Source: UBA4416 sp964541155 (GTDB lineage: Bacteria; Bacteroidota; Bacteroidia; B-17B0; Aurantibacillaceae). Taken from it: DNA of 64,000 nt. The notes beneath the pieces were generated by a model that was not told the origin of the DNA, searched no databases, and saw nothing but the letters and a program-made list of their open reading frames with translations. The stretch is taken from the NCBI GenBank assembly GCA_964541155.1, contig CAZIPC010000003.1:186001-250000 (forward strand), written 5' to 3'. The position numbers and the translations under genes are program-made. Positions 60,050-64,000 of this stretch are shown one piece after another (positions within the stretch are counted from its first letter, which is position 1; each line of letters begins with the position of its first letter).

Positions 60050-61093
60050 TTATGGTTTAAAGGCATTCCATCCTTGTGCAGATATAGGGTGAGATGTTCC
60101 AGCTTTAGCAATTAAATTAATTCCGTTTACTTTAGGTGTCATGTGTCCAATAATTGTAAAGTCGGGTAAATGTTTTATTTTATCATAATCTGCCATAGGT
60201 ACTGTAAATAATAATTCATAATCCTCGCCGCCACTTAATGCACAAACTGTTGGATCTAAATTAAATTCACGAGCTCTATCAAATGTTTGAGGGTCTAATG
60301 GAATTTTATCTTCATATAATTCACAACCTAATTCGCTTTGTGTGCAAAGGTGCATTAATTCAGAAGCTAATCCATCGCTTACATCAATCATACTGGTTGG
60401 CTTTACGCCTAATCCTTTTAATAATTCAATAATATCAACTCTTGCCTCTGGTTTTAATTGGCGTTCAAGGATGTAATCGTTACCCTCTAAATCAGGTTGT
60501 ATGTTTGGATTATCTTTGAATACAAATTTTTCTCTTTCTAAAATTTGTAAACCCATGTATGCTCCTCCTAAATCACCACTTACACATAGTAAATCTTTTT
60601 CTTTGGCACCATTCCTATAAACAATATCTTCTTTATTAGCTTCTCCGATAACTGTAACGCTGATTATTAAACCGCTAGTGGTTGAGGTGGTATCGCCTCC
60701 AATTAAATCAACCTTGTATTTATTACAGGCAAATATCATACCGGCATACAATTCTTCTAGGGCTTCAACAGAGAAACGGTTAGATGCTGCAATGCTTACT
60801 GTTACTTGTTTTGGAACACCATTCATAGCACAGATATCAGATAAGTTAACAGTAATGGCTTTATAGCCCAAGTGTTTTAAAGGTACGTATGTTAAATCAA
60901 AATGTACTCCTTCTACTAACATATCTGTTGATACCAGAGTATGTTTTTCTTGTTCATATTTAATTACTGCGGCATCATCTCCAACTCCTTTGATAGATGA
61001 CGTGTTGTGTAGTTCAACATGTTCTGTTAAATGCTTAATTAATCCAAATTCTCCTAATGCTGTTAATTCTGTTCTTCCGCTATTTTCTAACAT
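60050..61093 (-). CDS. thiL: thiamine-monophosphate kinase
   Basis: 347 residues. SIKGVGDDAAVIKYE, DMLVEGVHFDLTY, GGDTTSTTSGLIISVTVIG, MIDVSDGLASELMHL and ALSGGEDYELLFTV are the ThiL/PurM-fold ATP and magnesium motifs. It phosphorylates thiamine phosphate to thiamine diphosphate. It sits four bases downstream of the aldehyde dehydrogenase gene and 19 bases upstream of RidA, so a cofactor gene is embedded in a catabolic-looking operon. Confidence 0.94.
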   Translation of the reverse strand: MLENSGRTELTALGEFGLIKHLTEHVELHNTSSIKGVGDDAAVIKYEQEKHTLVSTDMLVEGVHFDLTYVPLKHLGYKAITVNLSDICAMNGVPKQVTVSIAASNRFSVEALEELYAGMIFACNKYKVDLIGGDTTSTTSGLIISVTVIGEANKEDIVYRNGAKEKDLLCVSGDLGGAYMGLQILEREKFVFKDNPNIQPDLEGNDYILERQLKPEARVDIIELLKGLGVKPTSMIDVSDGLASELMHLCTQSELGCELYEDKIPLDPQTFDRAREFNLDPTVCALSGGEDYELLFTVPMADYDKIKHLPDFTIIGHMTPKVNGINLIAKAGTSHPISAQGWNAFKP

Positions 61094-61097
61094 AGTA

Positions 61098-62543
61098 TTA
61101 TTTTAATTTTACACATACATTTTTGGGTTCAGTAAAAAAGTCTAATGCTTCAAAACCACCTTCTCTGCCAACACCTGATGATTTTACTCCGCCAAATGGA
61201 GTGCGTAAATCACGTAATAACCAGCAATTAATCCATACAATGCCAGTATGTAAATTCATTGCTACACGGTTTGCTTTTGTAATATCTTGTGTCCATACGG
61301 TTGATGCTAAGCCGTATTGTGTAGAATTGGCATACATTAATACGTCTTCTTCATTATCAAATGGCATAATAGTAACAACTGGTCCAAAAATTTCTTCTTG
61401 GTTGGTTCGGCAATCGTATGATAAATTTTCGATAATGGTTGGTTCTAAATAATAACCATTTTCAAATTCACCACTAACGGTTGCTTGTTTACCTCCGCAT
61501 AATATGTTTCCTCCTTCTTGTTTAGCCAATTCAACATAGGATAAAATTTTTTCCATGTGTGGTTTAGATACAACGGCACCAATTTTTGTTTTATCATCCA
61601 TTGGGGCGCCAACCACTAATTTTTGTGTTTTAGCAACAAAGTCGGTTTTAAATTTTTCGTAAATAGAACGTTCTATAAATATTCTTGAGCCACATAAACA
61701 AATTTGCCCTTGATTAGCAAATGATGATAGCATTGTGGTTGTAAGCATTTTGTCATAATCACAATCTGCAAAAATGATATTTGGATTTTTACCTCCAAGT
61801 TCTAAAGATAGTTTTTTGAACATTGGTGCGGCAATACTAGCAATGTTAGCTCCAGTTTTAGTACCCCCAGTAAAAGAAATTAAAGGAACATCTGTACTAC
61901 TAACAATAGCATTTCCTATTTTATGACCAAATCCATGTACTATATTTAATACGCCTTTAGGTAAACCTGCTTTAATGCAAATTTCAGAAAGTAAATACGC
62001 TGTCATGGGTGTAATTTCAGATGGTTTAGCAACCACTGTACAACCGGCAGCTAATGCGGGAGCAATTTTCCAACTAAATAAATATAAGGGTAAATTCCAT
62101 GGCGAAATACATCCAGCAACACCTACTGGTTGACGAAGAGTGTAATTAATAGCTGTGTCTTCCATGCTATGAGCATGAGCAGCATAATGTAAAATGCCAG
62201 TTCCGTAAAAATGAAAATTAGCAGCGGCTCTTGGTATATCTACTGATTTAGCTAAGTGCAATGGTTTACCATTATCTAAACTTTCTGCTTTTGCTAATTC
62301 ATCCAATTGTTCTTCTATTAAGGATGCAATTTTCAATAAAAATTTAGAGCGTGTTTCTTTTGGTGTTACACTCCAGGTTTTAAATGCCTCTTTAGCAGAT
62401 GCAATAGCTTTTTCTGCGTCTTGTTCATTACTGTCTGGAATTAATGAATAAACAACTCCTCGAGACGGGTCGTAATTATCAATATATTGGTTTGAGATAG
62501 GGTTTACTAGCTCTCCGTTAATATAATTTTTTATTTTAAACAT
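61098..62543 (-). CDS. aldehyde dehydrogenase (aminomuconate/hydroxymuconate semialdehyde type)
   Basis: 481 residues from ATG 62543; an upstream ATG (62561) adds six residues with no match. FKIKNYINGELVNPIS is the usual family start. CISPWNLPLYLFSWKIAPALAAG, ELGGKNPNIIFADCDYDKM and NQGQICLCGSRIFI, with the catalytic Cys, form the ALDH active site. The sequence resembles 2-aminomuconic/2-hydroxymuconic semialdehyde dehydrogenase in the kynurenine or catechol meta-cleavage routes; the exact substrate is inferred. It is the first gene of the ALDH-thiL-RidA run. Confidence 0.88.
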   Translation of the reverse strand: MFKIKNYINGELVNPISNQYIDNYDPSRGVVYSLIPDSNEQDAEKAIASAKEAFKTWSVTPKETRSKFLLKIASLIEEQLDELAKAESLDNGKPLHLAKSVDIPRAAANFHFYGTGILHYAAHAHSMEDTAINYTLRQPVGVAGCISPWNLPLYLFSWKIAPALAAGCTVVAKPSEITPMTAYLLSEICIKAGLPKGVLNIVHGFGHKIGNAIVSSTDVPLISFTGGTKTGANIASIAAPMFKKLSLELGGKNPNIIFADCDYDKMLTTTMLSSFANQGQICLCGSRIFIERSIYEKFKTDFVAKTQKLVVGAPMDDKTKIGAVVSKPHMEKILSYVELAKQEGGNILCGGKQATVSGEFENGYYLEPTIIENLSYDCRTNQEEIFGPVVTIMPFDNEEDVLMYANSTQYGLASTVWTQDITKANRVAMNLHTGIVWINCWLLRDLRTPFGGVKSSGVGREGGFEALDFFTEPKNVCVKLK

Positions 62544-62661
62544 AATCGATATTAAGAGCACTAAATTAATGAAATTGACTCAATTATTCTATAAATATCT
62601 AGTTGTTACTTTTTAATTTTAAAAACTATGTTTTTTTAATTTTCTTGGGTTTTTTAGTGTA

Positions 62662-63513
62662 TTAAGAATGAATATGGTACCGTTCTTCATAACCATTATT
62701 ACCCTGTAATCCGCCACAATGAATAATTAATAGCTCTTTTGAAATATCAAGTTTTTGTTGTTTCATTAAATCAAATGCAGCAAAAAATAATTTACTGGTA
62801 TAAACATAGTCTAAGGGTATTAAGTATGTTTTTTCAAACCATTTTTTAAATTCTAAAAGTTCACTAGTATGTTTAGCGTAGCCGCCAAAGTGATAGTTAT
62901 TTAATATGCTTGTTTGATGTTCAGTAGCAACGGCATCAAATTTTAATACATTAATTACTTTTAATGATTGATGAGGTAATAAAGAATTTGAAATACCTTT
63001 GTAAGTAGTTCCTGTTCCGTGAGCGCAAAAAATTATGCTATAGTTAAAATTCGCAGGAATTAAAATTTCTTCACAACCTTTTTTTCCTAAAAAATTATCA
63101 CCTCCTTCAGGAATAATATAGGCATTAGGATACATATATTGTAAGCGTTGTAAGTAATCAAAATCATTCCTTGATTGGTATTCTTCTCTAGTTACAAATA
63201 ACAATTGCATGTCATTTTGTTTAGCAAATGAAAGAGTAGGGTTATTAATTGAAGATTCTTCGCCTCTGATAATTCCAATACTTTTTAATTGAGCTAATTT
63301 ACTTGCCGATGCTGTAGCTGCAATGTGGTTTGAGAAAGCCCCGCCAAAGGTAATAATAGTGTCTTTGTTTTCTTTTTTAGCTTGTATTAAATTATATTTC
63401 AGCTTAAACCATTTGTTTCCGGAAATTTCAGGATGAATTAAATCTAATCTTAAAACACCAATTCGGTAACCGTTATACGTTATTTTATTTATAATTTGAT
63501 TGTAATGAATCAT
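62662..63513 (-). CDS. PLP-dependent ACC deaminase / D-cysteine desulfhydrase-like enzyme
   Basis: 283 residues. LIHPEISGNKWFKLKYNL holds the PLP lysine region, followed by TIITFGGAFSNHIAATASA, IPEGGDNFLGKKGCEEIL, AHGTGTTYKGI and LLIIHCGGLQGNNGY. This is the fold type II family of 1-aminocyclopropane-1-carboxylate deaminase/D-cysteine desulfhydrase, somewhat shorter than the usual ~330 residues. It probably breaks down a D-amino acid or similar. It starts four bases after the end of the porin gene. Confidence 0.88.
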   Translation of the reverse strand: MIHYNQIINKITYNGYRIGVLRLDLIHPEISGNKWFKLKYNLIQAKKENKDTIITFGGAFSNHIAATASASKLAQLKSIGIIRGEESSINNPTLSFAKQNDMQLLFVTREEYQSRNDFDYLQRLQYMYPNAYIIPEGGDNFLGKKGCEEILIPANFNYSIIFCAHGTGTTYKGISNSLLPHQSLKVINVLKFDAVATEHQTSILNNYHFGGYAKHTSELLEFKKWFEKTYLIPLDYVYTSKLFFAAFDLMKQQKLDISKELLIIHCGGLQGNNGYEERYHIHS

Positions 63514-63517
63514 TGTT

Positions 63518-64000
63518 TTAAAACCAAATGTCTAAACAAAAAATAAACTCATGTCGTTGATTAACCCGATAGCTGTTTGTTTTAAAAATAAGATTATCAC
63601 TTTGTAAAATCCTGTACTCAGCACTTAATGCAATGTTTTTTTGAGGCTTGTACTCAATACCACCTGTAGCACCAAATATATATGATCCAATGTTTAAAGA
63701 GTTTGTTAATATTTTGTTTTTATCAGAAAAATATTCCCCTCTTGAATAAGCACCTAGTTTTTTCTTTAGTTGATATTTTAATACAATTAACGCACTGTAC
63801 ATGGATGCCGTTTTTGTTGTGTCTTTTAATAAAGTGTTTTTTTGCAAACCATAATTAGCTTCAACCCCTAAACTTAATTTTTTAAATTTAAAAGTAGCAT
63901 ACAAATTATTATAAAACCTTTGATGCTTTATTTTAATATAGTCAGGAGTTTCGTCGCAAGTTAATAAGTTGTAAGTTATAGAAATGTTATTATTTACATC
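63518..64000 (-). CDS. C-terminal part of an OmpL-like (BBP2-type) outer-membrane porin, truncated by the window edge
   Basis: The reading frame is open through base 64000, so the N-terminus lies outside; the internal TTG at 63904 is not a plausible start. Alternating beta strands dominate (ISITYNLLTCDE, KFKKLSLGVEANYGLQ, YSALIVLKYQL, LGAYSRGEYFSDKN, IFGATGGIEYKPQKNIALSAEYRI), and the chain ends in the aromatic FCLDIWF, the mark of an outer-membrane barrel. The RGEYFSD and GIEYKP pieces resemble the putative beta-barrel porin-2 family. Substrate unknown. The PLP-enzyme gene follows after four bases. Confidence 0.8.
   Translation of the reverse strand, partial: DVNNNISITYNLLTCDETPDYIKIKHQRFYNNLYATFKFKKLSLGVEANYGLQKNTLLKDTTKTASMYSALIVLKYQLKKKLGAYSRGEYFSDKNKILTNSLNIGSYIFGATGGIEYKPQKNIALSAEYRILQSDNLIFKTNSYRVNQRHEFIFCLDIWF

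Overview
The window is AT-rich chromosomal DNA from a member of the Bacteroidota, probably of flavobacterial or closely related type. Evidence for this is the type IX secretion C-terminal sorting domains (type A in the genes ending at 540 and 45982, type B in the gene whose C-terminus lies near 32088), a CarboxypepD_reg/DUF5686 outer-membrane protein, promoter boxes of the TAnnTTTG type, and a DNA polymerase III alpha subunit with a built-in proofreading exonuclease. I saw no rRNA, tRNA, CRISPR array, integrase, transposase or phage gene. The species is not identifiable from sequence reading alone.

Layout. 1-8.1 kb: end of a secreted protein, PurF-like amidotransferase, MerR regulator, M16 peptidase homologue without its zinc motif, a glycosyltransferase/GHMP-kinase pair, and a PadR regulator coupled to a multi-membrane-span protein. 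8.3-17.3 kb: the 1490-residue dnaE, a peroxide-defence unit (ahpC and an AhpD-like gene divergent from oxyR, with a recognisable OxyR operator between them) and a DPP III-like lipoprotein. 17.3-20.8 kb: accessory DNA, all minus strand: a GNAT acetyltransferase, then a three-gene islet (small membrane protein, RHS-core/lipase-like protein, transglutaminase-like secreted protein) bounded by 15-bp inverted repeats, with an attC-like imperfect palindrome beside it. 21-32 kb: small housekeeping genes, DUF5686 protein, lptB, an Nramp transporter fused to a universal stress domain, a second glycosyltransferase overlapping a DUF2779-type nuclease-like gene, and a BamA-like barrel. 32-46 kb: a giant repeat-bearing T9SS protein, a tandem double D-Ala-D-Ala ligase, a polyprenyl synthase, a MORN lipoprotein, two tandem TPR-like paralogues and an M1 peptidase. 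46-53.6 kb: pabB, hemH, dxr-rseP and an unknown, an OmpA lipoprotein, mscL, DUF1294. 53.6-64 kb: a long minus-strand run of slyD, two aldehyde dehydrogenases, DoxX, several VOC proteins, esterase, extradiol dioxygenase, RidA, thiL, a PLP deaminase-like enzyme and a truncated porin.

The most unusual material is the 17.3-20.8 kb accessory stretch: cassette-like boundaries without a visible recombinase, carrying a candidate secreted lipase-type effector of minimal RHS architecture next to a small three-helix membrane protein. Other items worth a second look are the two-module Ddl, the Nramp-USP fusion, the PadR/MHWPG-repeat membrane pair with an operator over its promoter, and the detoxification-like cluster at 55.8-59.6 kb. 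All functions are assigned by reading motifs; no database search was run.
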